Assembly: GCA_030751995.1 (NCBI GenBank)
Contig: JASMFB010000008.1
Location: forward strand, 1 to 33,697
Length of the DNA: 33,697 nucleotides
DNA from: Candidatus Thalassarchaeaceae archaeon
GTDB lineage: Archaea; Thermoplasmatota; Poseidoniia; Poseidoniales; Thalassarchaeaceae
Direction of reading: 5' to 3'
This document shows positions 1 to 8,643 of the stretch, one piece after another; the stretch's first letter is position 1; each line of letters opens with the position of its first letter. The notes beneath the pieces are model-generated. The model had not been told where the DNA came from, searched no databases, and worked only from the letters and a program-made list of their open reading frames with translations. The translations under genes were made by a program, and so were the position numbers.

Positions 1-735
1 CGTTTTTATGACCTGCCCATAAGCGACCTTTGTTGCATTTACCACTCCATCCCATTCCATTTCAGAATGAATTTCTGGTTCTGGCGTCCACTTGAACATC
101 AATGCCCCGAATCCCCACCACCATAATGCAGAGGTCGCAAAGACGACAGCGATTGTGAAGTTCGTATCCCAAAATTCACCCAACAATATGATTAGGTGGA
201 AAATGAGCAGTATTGAACCGCCCATGAATCCATACATGTAACCCCAAGTTGATACTTTGTCCTGATCTTCTCTCTCACCGAGATAAGGCATGAACGAGTA
301 ATAGATGACGTTTCCACCAGTGAATCCGATAGTACCGATGGCGAACATTACAGCGAGAACAATGTATCCATCCGAGCCAAAGTAGGGTGCTGCACCCATC
401 AATGCAGTGAATGCGATACCTGCAATTGTATACCATTTCAACAATTTCTTCTTGACTGGCATTCGATCCGCGATTACACCCAATGCCGGTGCGGTCAAGA
501 CAACAAAAACCATCGAAAGCGTGAGTACGGTTGCATAGAACGAGTCACCTGTTTGTGTTCCTGTTGCCTTGTTGTACAAACTAGCCATCAACGCCGGAGC
601 AATGACAGTCATCACAGTAAGTGCGTAGGCCTGATTGGCCCAATCGAAGAAATACCATCCCTTCCATGCCTTTCTATCATCCTCAGATAATCCCTCAACG
701 TATGGTGATGGTAATTTCTCCATGAGTGCTTGCAT
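1..735 (-). CDS. MFS transporter, UMF1/Atg22-like, partial (C-terminus runs off the left edge)
   Basis: Reverse-strand translation from ATG at 735 is open to the window edge: MQALMEKLPSPYVEGLSEDDRKAWKGWYFFDWANQAYALTVMTVIAPALMASLYN...; FDWANQAY resembles the N-terminal motif of UMF1-family MFS permeases; multiple hydrophobic segments. Not listed in the ORF track because it is truncated. Confidence 0.75.
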   Translation of the reverse strand, partial: MQALMEKLPSPYVEGLSEDDRKAWKGWYFFDWANQAYALTVMTVIAPALMASLYNKATGTQTGDSFYATVLTLSMVFVVLTAPALGVIADRMPVKKKLLKWYTIAGIAFTALMGAAPYFGSDGYIVLAVMFAIGTIGFTGGNVIYYSFMPYLGEREDQDKVSTWGYMYGFMGGSILLIFHLIILLGEFWDTNFTIAVVFATSALWWWGFGALMFKWTPEPEIHSEMEWDGVVNATKVAYGQVIKT

Positions 736-821
736 GTAATACGCGAATGCATCACGGCCTATAACGGAACACCCGGACAATTGTGATAGGTTTCATATCC
801 CTTCAGTTCCCTATTGACGCC

Positions 822-1271
822 ATGAGAAAAGGAGTTACAACCCTCATTTGCTTGTTGCTGGTCTCGATCATGCTCTCCGGCTGTGTAGAGCGTTTGACTG
901 GAATGGACGAAGAACGAGAATCGGGGACACAGAATGTGTATCGTGCAACGGATTCGGCATCATCCCCGTCGGAAGGTGCCAATGATACCTTGTTCGCCAT
1001 ACGCTGGAATGAAGCCTATGACGACCTCTATTGGGGCTATGTGGTCATGAAGTTGGAAGTCGGAGACTCAGTGTTCGATTGCGCAATCACAGGTGGCGAT
1101 TGTTTCATCTCCCAAGATGGAGATGATGACACCCTTTGGCAAACTAATGAGTTCCTGACAATCATAGAGAATGATGTGAACATCGTTGGTGAATCGGGCG
1201 GCATAGTAAATTTGCACATCAGTTATCGTGGAAATCAAATCGCCGGCTCGGATTCGGTATATGTCCAGTGA
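822..1271 (+). CDS. Small predicted lipoprotein
   Basis: ORF 783..1271; internal ATG at 822 gives MRKGVTTLICLLLVSIMLSGC, a signal peptide with lipobox-like LSGC; no family recognised. Confidence 0.6.
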   Translation: MRKGVTTLICLLLVSIMLSGCVERLTGMDEERESGTQNVYRATDSASSPSEGANDTLFAIRWNEAYDDLYWGYVVMKLEVGDSVFDCAITGGDCFISQDGDDDTLWQTNEFLTIIENDVNIVGESGGIVNLHISYRGNQIAGSDSVYVQ

Positions 1272-1294
1272 CGACGGATTGAAAACGGAAAGCA

Positions 1295-2458
1295 ATGCCC
1301 CGTAAGGGCATGGCCGACGATGTGACCGCTGGTTTACTCGCCCTTCCAGGCAAGGCGGTCAAGCTACATCATTTGGTCAAAGCACCCGAGAATTCGATTG
1401 AATCCATCCGCATTCGCGAGTCGTGGAATGCCGACGAGCCGGCCACAGTCTACACCACACCCGAACGCCTCCCAGATGGAACACCCTGCACAGCAGCAAC
1501 CGTCATCTTACGCACGCGCGGGTGCCAATGGTGGTGGAAGTCTGGATGTACATTCTGTGGATACTTCAACGATGTCCGAGATGATGTGACCAGTTTGAAT
1601 CTTCATGCCCAATGGTTGGCTGCAAAGAATCAACTCAACGATTTCGAAGGCTGTGACATGATCAAAGTCTACACATCGGGGACTTTTTTCGAGGATGAAG
1701 AAAATCCCATTGATTGGCAGGAAACTGTCCTCACCGAAACCGCAGCCATGGGCAAGCACCTAATCGTCGAAGCCCAAGCACATCTCTGTCATGAAGAGAA
1801 GATTGCATGGGTCGCCGAAAAGCACCCCGGGTGCACCGTCGCCATTGGACTAGAAGCGTATGATGATGAGGTGCTCAAATTCCATTGCAACAAAGCGTTC
1901 AGAATCAAGACTTGGAAAAAGGCTGTGGATACCTTGCATTCCCACGGGTTGAGGGCAAAATCATACTTGCTTTTCAAGCCACCATTCATGTCGGAAGGTG
2001 ATGCTCTTCAACACACAACAAAATGGATACGAGAAATTGCCGCTGATAGCGATGAAATCAGCGTCAATCCGATGAACATTCAGAGACGCACAATCGTTGA
2101 CCGAATATTCCGTCATCGCGAGTATCGACCCCCTTGGCTTTGGTCTTTGGTTCAGATGATTCGCGATGTTCATACAGATCTAAATCCGGATGGCGACGCA
2201 CTCACTAGACTCATCGTTCATCCCACTGCTGCAGGCTCCATTCGAGGAGCACACAATTGTGGTCGTTGTGACAAGGAAGTTGGCGCTGCAATTGAACGAT
2301 ATTCTGTCTCTGGCTCACTGTTGGAGTTCGAGGGATTGTCCTGTGATTGCGAATCTCAATGGTCAACAGAAATTGCCCTAGACACATCTCTCCCGATGCC
2401 GCTTGGAAGCGGCCTTGACCGCCGCCTAGATTCAATCGAAGCCAATCTCTCTCCTTGA
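1295..2458 (+). CDS. Archaeosine biosynthesis radical SAM protein RaSEA-like
   Basis: Radical SAM-type Cys motif in RTRGCQWWWKSGCTFCGYFND, YTSGTFF, VEAQAH and IGLEAYDDEVLKFHCNKAF; layout matches the TIGR01210/RaSEA family from memory. Confidence 0.8.
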   Translation: MPRKGMADDVTAGLLALPGKAVKLHHLVKAPENSIESIRIRESWNADEPATVYTTPERLPDGTPCTAATVILRTRGCQWWWKSGCTFCGYFNDVRDDVTSLNLHAQWLAAKNQLNDFEGCDMIKVYTSGTFFEDEENPIDWQETVLTETAAMGKHLIVEAQAHLCHEEKIAWVAEKHPGCTVAIGLEAYDDEVLKFHCNKAFRIKTWKKAVDTLHSHGLRAKSYLLFKPPFMSEGDALQHTTKWIREIAADSDEISVNPMNIQRRTIVDRIFRHREYRPPWLWSLVQMIRDVHTDLNPDGDALTRLIVHPTAAGSIRGAHNCGRCDKEVGAAIERYSVSGSLLEFEGLSCDCESQWSTEIALDTSLPMPLGSGLDRRLDSIEANLSP

Positions 2459-2463
2459 AGTCC

Positions 2464-2482
2464 GGACCCCCTCCGGGGGTCC
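2464..2482. terminator. Perfect 8-bp inverted repeat with 3-nt loop, just after RaSEA stop
   Basis: GGACCCCC-TCC-GGGGGTCC, 5 nt after the stop codon at 2458. Confidence 0.5.
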
Positions 2483-2525
2483 ATTCACCCGCCGAACGCT
2501 TATGAGCGCCCTGCTGGTGGCCGGG

Positions 2526-2540
2526 TTGCCCAAAGGGCAA
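2526..2540. other. Perfect 6-bp inverted repeat with 3-nt loop upstream of the 2559 gene
   Basis: TTGCCC-AAA-GGGCAA. Confidence 0.45.
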
Positions 2541-2558
2541 TCTTGGTGATGTTCCGAA

Positions 2559-2831
2559 ATGGCAGGCGCTTCAAATCTACCCGATATCACGCTTGGAGAC
2601 GATGAACCACCGATGGCTCGAGTCTTATTGGTCATCTGTATTGTTGGCGCATTGGCACTTCTGATTCTCCATGGAGTTCTTTTCCCAGGTTCCGAAATTC
2701 CAGCACTTGGTGACATGATTTCACTGTTCGGCGGATTGGCCAACAGTGGCATTTGGATCTTCTTGATTGGAATAATGATTGGATTTGGGATGATGGTTGC
2801 CAATGTCGTTGGGGGAGCCCTAGAGGATTAG
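2559..2831 (+). CDS. Small two-TM membrane protein, unknown
   Basis: 90 aa with two hydrophobic segments (VLLVICIVGALALLILHGVLF; IWIFLIGIMIGFGMMVANVVGGAL); 12 nt upstream of the next ORF, which has an AGGAGGTG-like RBS. Confidence 0.6.
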   Translation: MAGASNLPDITLGDDEPPMARVLLVICIVGALALLILHGVLFPGSEIPALGDMISLFGGLANSGIWIFLIGIMIGFGMMVANVVGGALED

Positions 2832-2843
2832 GAGGTGTGATGC

Positions 2844-4445
2844 ATGTTACTCGTTGATATTCTTACGCTATGGGTTAGTTTTCTATTGATTTGGGCCCTT
2901 GTTAATCGGGGCGTCCCAGTCTTCCAAGAACTGGTTCGGGACATGACTGATTTCTTCATGGAGAAAGCATTGGGACCCGGTGCGGACCTCTTTGAGGGCC
3001 GTGAAGGTTCAGGCTCTGTTTCTTGGATGATGCATGGCATGCTCTGGACCTGTATTGGTGCAACCTTCACTTTCATCGGTCTTTGGATGGCACACGAACC
3101 TGATGCAATTGCCAGCCTTTCCAGCATTTACTACGAACCGACTACTGCAACCGTTCAGACTGCTGGATTAAATGCAGCTACTGGTGGAATTCTCATGCTT
3201 CTCATCGGAGCAGGATTACACATCAACAGTCGCCTATCTGGAACAGGTCTGGCTAGTGATACCAATGCCGTCCTCGTCTCTTACGCATTCTCAATGAGTC
3301 TGTTACTTGGATTCCTCAGCGATCACATGGGTGGGACTTGGAGTGACTACCTATGCACTGCAGCAGCCACAATTTCAGTGTTGGCGATGGTGGCTATTTT
3401 GGCCAATCATCTGCTCACTTTGGGTCGCCGAACAAATCACACAATCATGCCCAGTCAATGGTTGATTGTGGGCGGCCTAGGGATGCCACTCATCATGTGC
3501 GCACTCAATTTTACACTTGGCGTTGATGAAACTCTCAGCGAAAGTCTTGGGGTGTTGCCAATGCTTGCAAGCGCCCTTGCGGTTGCATTGTACGTCGTTC
3601 CCTTTGAGGCCGGAGTACCTCTTTGGAGCCGAACAATGGCTGGTGCAACCGTTCTGATGACATTCATGACACTCAGCCCAATTGGTGTTGAAGGAGCCAC
3701 TGAGATCCCCCTCAACGATGCCGCCATCCTCACCATCTTCTATGCAGCGAGCATGATTCCGATTCTTGCTGCGGCTGGGAACATTTTCCAGACAGCACGC
3801 TCAAACTGGGGGGCCGCATCATCCAGTGCAGCCTCAAGCGCAGTTTTGCTCGGTATGTTCCTGCTGGTCGGCAGCGCGATTGGTCACCTATTCTTGGGTT
3901 CAGATGCTAATTCAGAGAATCAAATACAACACCTAACCTCCTCAATGGAGACACTCTTCCTATGGGGTGGAATGGCGATGATTGCATGGGGTGGCGTCAT
4001 GTCCTGCTTCCCTCAAGCAACAGGACGTGCACTACATTCGAATGAAACCAATCGCATGACCACTTGGCTTGTTGCCGGTGGAGCCACACTCACCTTCTTG
4101 TTCAGTATGGGTTCCAGTATGGTCTCCTCAGCATATGATGCTGCAGCAGTGGCTAACGACAGCATTGATGCTGACCTCATTGACATGAGTGCGACCGCTA
4201 ACTTGGATACGCTAGCCTCCATCGCATTCTATTCTGTGACAATCGCTGCCATTCTGATGATGCTAAACATGATTCGCGGCTCCTCCAGCGGCACCCCACT
4301 GGGTACGGATGAACCTGCATCTCCATCCGCCAATCGACTTGCCCTCACTCCTGGCTCAACCACAATTCGCCAACTTCTTGCAGCCGGCGCAGGGACGGAC
4401 ACCGAACTCGACGTCATATGCGATCGGTGTGATGAGGAAGAGTGA
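2844..4445 (+). CDS. Polytopic membrane protein with degenerate heme-copper oxidase subunit I (COX1)-like organisation
   Basis: 533 aa, about 12 hydrophobic segments. By-eye correspondence to COX1: [12 protein letters not shown] ~ [29 protein letters not shown] ~ [61 protein letters not shown] ~ [71 protein letters not shown] ~ [20 protein letters not shown]. Ligand His positions are not conserved. Confidence 0.65.
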   Translation: [533 protein letters not shown]

Positions 4446-5734
4446 CCATGCGCATCGGGTTGGTTGGCAAGCCCAATGTGGGTAAATCGACCACCTTTGC
4501 AGCCCTGACCGAGAGTGCAGTCGAGATCGCCAATTACCCCTTCACTACCATCGACCCCAATGTTGGAGTCACATTCCTCCCAGCAGACGCGGATTGTCCT
4601 TGCCTAACACTTCGTGAGAAGCGGGAGGTCGACGGTCGTTTGGAACCATTATCATCAGATGATGCACGTGCTGGGAGTCTGTGCGAGCCACGAACGGGTA
4701 CCTGTATCGGGCATTGTCGAACCGTCCCGGTCACATTGGTTGATGTCGCGGGCTTGGTTCCTGGTGCACATGATGGGAAAGGGCGAGGCAATCAGTTCCT
4801 CAATGACCTTGCTCAATGTGATGCTCTCATCCAAGTCGTCGATGCATCCGGGGGCACGGATATCGAAGGCAATCCATTGGGACCCGGATCTTGCGACCCC
4901 ATTGATGAGCACACCTTCCTTGTAGAGGAATTGGCGATGTGGATTCATGGAATTCTCGACACCGGTTGGACTCGTGGCGTTCGCCGTGTGCAAGCAGAAG
5001 GTGACCGCGGACTCATCGATTTCATCACAGCCCAATTGTCGGGAATCGGCGGTTCTGAATCAATGGTCATGAACGCGATTGCTACTTTCAAGGCCGAAAA
5101 CACTGATCTTGGTGTTCCATGGGAGTGGAATCCAGATGTTCGCACCTCTCTGGCCCATCACCTCAGGCGTGCCGTGTTCCCATTATGTGTGGCTGCCAAC
5201 AAAGCAGATGTTGCTGAAGCCGGTGCTTGGGACGCATTGGGGGCCAAAGTTGCCTCTGAGGGCGGAATTCTGTTACCGACCAGTGCAGATAGTGAATTGG
5301 CACTTCGTAGAGCGGCCAAAGCAGGCTTCATCGATTATCCACCCGGTGCCCAGAACTTCTCTTTGACTGAAGCGGGCCAATCTGGGCTCAATGATGCACA
5401 GAGAAACGGCCTAGAAGCACTCTCAGAGCGCTTAGAACGCCTTGGAGGCACAGGATTGGTGGAATTGGTTTCTCGTATCGTCCGTGAGCGCTTAGACCGC
5501 ATTGTAGCCTATCCAGTGCAAGATGAGGGACATTGGACGGATGGCGACGGTCGCGTACTCCCGGATGCTTTGTTGGTTCAGCGCGGAACGACAGCGAAGG
5601 GATTGGCCTATGCAGTTCACTCCGATCTCGGGGATGGATTCATTCGAGCTGTCGATGGGCGTACAGGCCGTGTCATCGGAGCAGAACACGAACTCAATGA
5701 CAACGATGTAGTCAAGATTGTAGCCAAGACTTGA
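4442..5734 (+). CDS. YchF/OBG-family GTP-binding protein (archaeal type)
   Basis: P-loop GKPNVGKSTTFAALT, NYPFTTIDPNVG, DVAGLVPGAHDGKGRGNQFL, NKAD motif, C-terminal TGS-like segment; 4-nt overlap with upstream ORF. Confidence 0.9.
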   Translation: MTMRIGLVGKPNVGKSTTFAALTESAVEIANYPFTTIDPNVGVTFLPADADCPCLTLREKREVDGRLEPLSSDDARAGSLCEPRTGTCIGHCRTVPVTLVDVAGLVPGAHDGKGRGNQFLNDLAQCDALIQVVDASGGTDIEGNPLGPGSCDPIDEHTFLVEELAMWIHGILDTGWTRGVRRVQAEGDRGLIDFITAQLSGIGGSESMVMNAIATFKAENTDLGVPWEWNPDVRTSLAHHLRRAVFPLCVAANKADVAEAGAWDALGAKVASEGGILLPTSADSELALRRAAKAGFIDYPPGAQNFSLTEAGQSGLNDAQRNGLEALSERLERLGGTGLVELVSRIVRERLDRIVAYPVQDEGHWTDGDGRVLPDALLVQRGTTAKGLAYAVHSDLGDGFIRAVDGRTGRVIGAEHELNDNDVVKIVAKT

Positions 5735-5735
5735 C

Positions 5736-6476
5736 TCAACTGACGCTGACTTCCACAACTGGTGTTACAGAGACCTCAACACCGACGACTCTCCATGAGA
5801 CGGTGATTTCCTCTCCATCCTCATTGTTGTTCAGGACACCAGTTGGCCCCGGCCCCGGGGCACTCCCAGTTCGAGTCTCTAGGGTAATCACACACATCCA
5901 ATCGCCCCGACCATTGCCATCATCTGACCACATGTTCTGTATGTCGCCTTTTGAACCACTGGTTTCGTAGGAATCTCCTGTGTAATTTTCAATCAGCAAG
6001 ATGACCATTGTATAGGATGTAGGGCATTCGTTTGGAGGACCCGATTCTCCGCTTGTAGTAGAACCACTCTCAATATATCCGTTGATACCACTCATGTCCA
6101 TTTCACCAACGGCATTGTCACATCGGTTTTGAATGGCTGGATTTGGACCACTTTCATCGGTTTCACCGTGAGATACCGTCACCTCGACGTATGCCAGATT
6201 AATACCGGGTTCATTGAACATGAATTCAAATTCAAATTCCTCCCCATCCATTAGGAACTCGGTTGATTCAGAGGTTGCCACATCGGACTCCTCGAAGGTG
6301 ACTTCCCAATCGCCAGTGACGCTTGCACCTCCACTGACCATGGCGTCATCGGGTAGGAAAGCAGTGATGTTTGCGAAGTAAACAGGGAAGATGATGAAGA
6401 AGGCGAGGGAAATGCTCCACGTGATTTTCTGATCTCGTGTTGAGAACCATTTGTCAATGATGGTGTCCATATCCAT
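5736..6476 (-). CDS. Membrane-anchored extracytoplasmic protein, unknown
   Basis: 246 aa; one N-terminal hydrophobic segment (ITWSISLAFFIIFPVYFANITAF) followed by an acidic soluble domain; stop is convergent to YchF. Confidence 0.55.
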   Translation of the reverse strand: MDMDTIIDKWFSTRDQKITWSISLAFFIIFPVYFANITAFLPDDAMVSGGASVTGDWEVTFEESDVATSESTEFLMDGEEFEFEFMFNEPGINLAYVEVTVSHGETDESGPNPAIQNRCDNAVGEMDMSGINGYIESGSTTSGESGPPNECPTSYTMVILLIENYTGDSYETSGSKGDIQNMWSDDGNGRGDWMCVITLETRTGSAPGPGPTGVLNNNEDGEEITVSWRVVGVEVSVTPVVEVSVS

Positions 6477-6535
6477 GGGCTCGCCTCAAATCTACCTGAG
6501 CGTGCGTGGTTGATGAATATGCCTTCTTGCTGATA

Positions 6536-7078
6536 TTATTCCTCTTCTCTAGCATCCGGCCACCCTATGGGTGGCCAGTTTGCTTCAAATGGCCAACCTT
6601 TTCGAGTTGTATCGAGGCCAAATCGATGAAATTCCCTGCGACTTCTTCGCCAAACTGGCAAAAGAAAGCCAATGACAGATCGTTGACCAAAAGACCAGCG
6701 CCACGGGCAATTTGGATGGCGCGCAGCCCATGCTGCCAACAACTCTCTGAAAGGTTCCTCAGTCAAATGCCCCGGAACAATCCATTCCACCTTGGTGACA
6801 CCTCCTCTCGAACCCGCTACTTCTTCCCAAGCCGTGAGAATCAGACCTTTACCATCTCCAGAGAGGACAGCCATTCGGAATGTTCTGGTGGCTTGAGCAA
6901 TGGGCATGATGATCATCATTCGGTCGACAAGCCGACTCCCCTCTTCACGTTCCCATTTCCAATCAGCAGACTCAGCCAATTCACGGAACGCCCGAATGGC
7001 TTGTGTTGGTGTGATGTTCACCTCAAGGGTCACACTTCTTGGCCGGGCCATGCAAGAAGGCTGACGCGATTCAGTCAT
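6536..7078 (-). CDS. Hypothetical protein
   Basis: ORF 6536..7201; internal ATGs at 7078 or 7051 (MARPRSVTLEVNITPTQAIRAFRELAE...) are more plausible starts, because the 5' part looks like non-coding sequence containing a hairpin at 7188-7200. Confidence 0.5.
   Translation of the reverse strand: MTESRQPSCMARPRSVTLEVNITPTQAIRAFRELAESADWKWEREEGSRLVDRMMIIMPIAQATRTFRMAVLSGDGKGLILTAWEEVAGSRGGVTKVEWIVPGHLTEEPFRELLAAWAARHPNCPWRWSFGQRSVIGFLLPVWRRSRREFHRFGLDTTRKGWPFEANWPPIGWPDAREEE
6558..6576. other. Perfect 8-bp inverted repeat with TAT loop near the 3' end of the 6536 gene
   Basis: GGCCACCC-TAT-GGGTGGCC. Confidence 0.45.
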
Positions 7079-7187
7079 GAGGATGCCGCAGCAGACGAAT
7101 CGTTGCTGGGCGAGAAAACCACTCCGGAGGGGCACTGTCCATGGTAGCCGGACGAGGCGCGGGTGATTGGCAGCCCCGGCATTCGTC

Positions 7188-7200
7188 TGACCTTCGGTCA
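7188..7200. terminator. Short inverted repeat downstream of the L12/P1 stop (minus strand)
   Basis: TGACC-TTC-GGTCA, about 80 nt past the P1 stop at 7282. Confidence 0.35.
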
Positions 7201-7281
7201 AACGACCTGCTTACGCCCGGGGCGCCCCACCGATGTGGGTTTGTTATCCTGGTTGTTGTTGATTATTGCAACTCTGCGAGA

Positions 7282-7593
7282 TCATCCAAAGAGGGAGCCC
7301 AGGCCTTCAAAGCCTGCACCATCATCCTCTTCTTCCTCTTCAGCAGCCGCTTCTTCAGCGGCTGGAGCGTCGGAAGAACCACCAGCAGCAGCGGCCGGAG
7401 CCGACGCAGCTGGTGCCGCGATGGCCTGACTCATTGCCTCACCGATGTCTACGGAAGCTAGGCTTGCAACGAGCGCCTTTACGCGCGCGTCATCAGCCTT
7501 CACGCCAGCAGCCTTCAATACGGCGCCAACAGCCTTCTCGTCAATGTCTTTCTCTGCAGAATGCAGCATCATAGCAGCATATACGTATTCCAT
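7282..7593 (-). CDS. rpl12: Ribosomal protein P1 (archaeal L12)
   Basis: MEYVYAAMMLHSAEKDIDEKAVGAVLKAAGVKADDARVKALVASL..., Ala/Glu-rich linker and FGLGSLFG-like stalk tail; follows P0. Confidence 0.95.
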   Translation of the reverse strand: MEYVYAAMMLHSAEKDIDEKAVGAVLKAAGVKADDARVKALVASLASVDIGEAMSQAIAAPAASAPAAAAGGSSDAPAAEEAAAEEEEEDDGAGFEGLGSLFG

Positions 7594-7626
7594 TTTTTTT
7601 CACCTTTTTTTGTTGTTTTTTGGGGA

Positions 7627-8643
7627 TTAACCAAACATGTCCCCGAGACCGCCGAATTCGGCTTCCTCATCCTCTCCCGTTGCCTCTTCAGCAGCGGCTT
7701 CCTCAGCCGGTGCTTCCTCAGCAGTAGGGGCGGCAGCCGCGACCGTAGCCGCGGAGCCTAGTGCATCGGACAATTCCTCGTCCAATGCAGAGGAGTCTAC
7801 TTGACCTGCCACGGCCAACATTCGGGCGTGCGCCCGACTGATTAGAATCGGCATTGTACCTTCATTGTGAATGCCAGCCTCGATAGCCACCGCCATCGCC
7901 TCACCAGCCGCCTTTGAAATGAGCACTGGTACGGTTTCGTTGGTAAACCATCCGATATTGCATGCGAGGTTGAAAGCACCACTTGTGGCACTCTTCACAT
8001 TCGCCGTGAATCCGCTGAGGTCCAAATCGAGATCCTCGGACGCCATGACGACGCCTCCTTCGATTGCTCCTGACAAAATAAGACCAATCTCAATCGGGTT
8101 GATTTCAAGTTTGGATAGCATCATACCGAGGTCTGCACTAATGGGTTCACCCTTCTCAACAGCTGTGACTGTTTTCAGAATGGCTACCTTGCCCTTCTCA
8201 ATCTTGGCCGGAATGCCAACGGAGTTGAATTCACCCACAATCGGCCCGGGAGGGAACGAAGTAGGCCCTGCTTCAATGACAATGTCGTTAGGCGCTATGT
8301 CACCGGCTTTGGCTGCACGACCAGTCCGAGTCTTTTCTAATTCAGCAAAGAGTTGGAATGCGTTGAGATCATTGGATTGTACCAACATGGGTTGAGTCAC
8401 ACCATCTAGGAGTTCATCGAGTTCATCTTCCGAAAGACCTGCCTTTTTCCATGCACGGCGCATGAGCGTTTTCTTGGCCATGGTCATGACCATCTGCTCA
8501 CGGAGCGTCTTACGCATGCCGAGCATGGCTGTCGCCGGTACTCCAGCAACATCGATGACACCAATGACGCCTTCTTTTTTCTCAAGAATGTCAGTAAGGA
8601 CAGAAACACGGTCCTTCTTCCACTGTGCGGCCTTTGGAATCAT
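7627..8643 (-). CDS. Ribosomal protein P0 (archaeal L10)
   Basis: AQWKKDRVSVLTDILEKKEGVIGVIDVAGVPATAMLGMRKTLR...; C-terminal Ala/Glu-rich tail ending EFGGLGDMFG. Confidence 0.95.
   Translation of the reverse strand: MIPKAAQWKKDRVSVLTDILEKKEGVIGVIDVAGVPATAMLGMRKTLREQMVMTMAKKTLMRRAWKKAGLSEDELDELLDGVTQPMLVQSNDLNAFQLFAELEKTRTGRAAKAGDIAPNDIVIEAGPTSFPPGPIVGEFNSVGIPAKIEKGKVAILKTVTAVEKGEPISADLGMMLSKLEINPIEIGLILSGAIEGGVVMASEDLDLDLSGFTANVKSATSGAFNLACNIGWFTNETVPVLISKAAGEAMAVAIEAGIHNEGTMPILISRAHARMLAVAGQVDSSALDEELSDALGSAATVAAAAPTAEEAPAEEAAAEEATGEDEEAEFGGLGDMFG

Noticed and set aside
5845-5870. GC-rich palindrome-like stretch GGCCCCGGCCCCGGGGC
   Set aside because: Lies inside the 5736-6476 coding region and is explained by a Pro/Gly codon run (APGPGPTG).
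6506-7147. 213-aa plus-strand ORF opposite the 6536-7078 gene
   Set aside because: No recognisable domain; the antisense ORF has more protein-like composition and is co-oriented with the flanking minus-strand genes.
7141-7630. Several plus-strand ORFs rich in Ser/Ala opposite P1
   Set aside because: Created by the antisense of the Ala/Glu-rich stalk linker; low-complexity artefacts.
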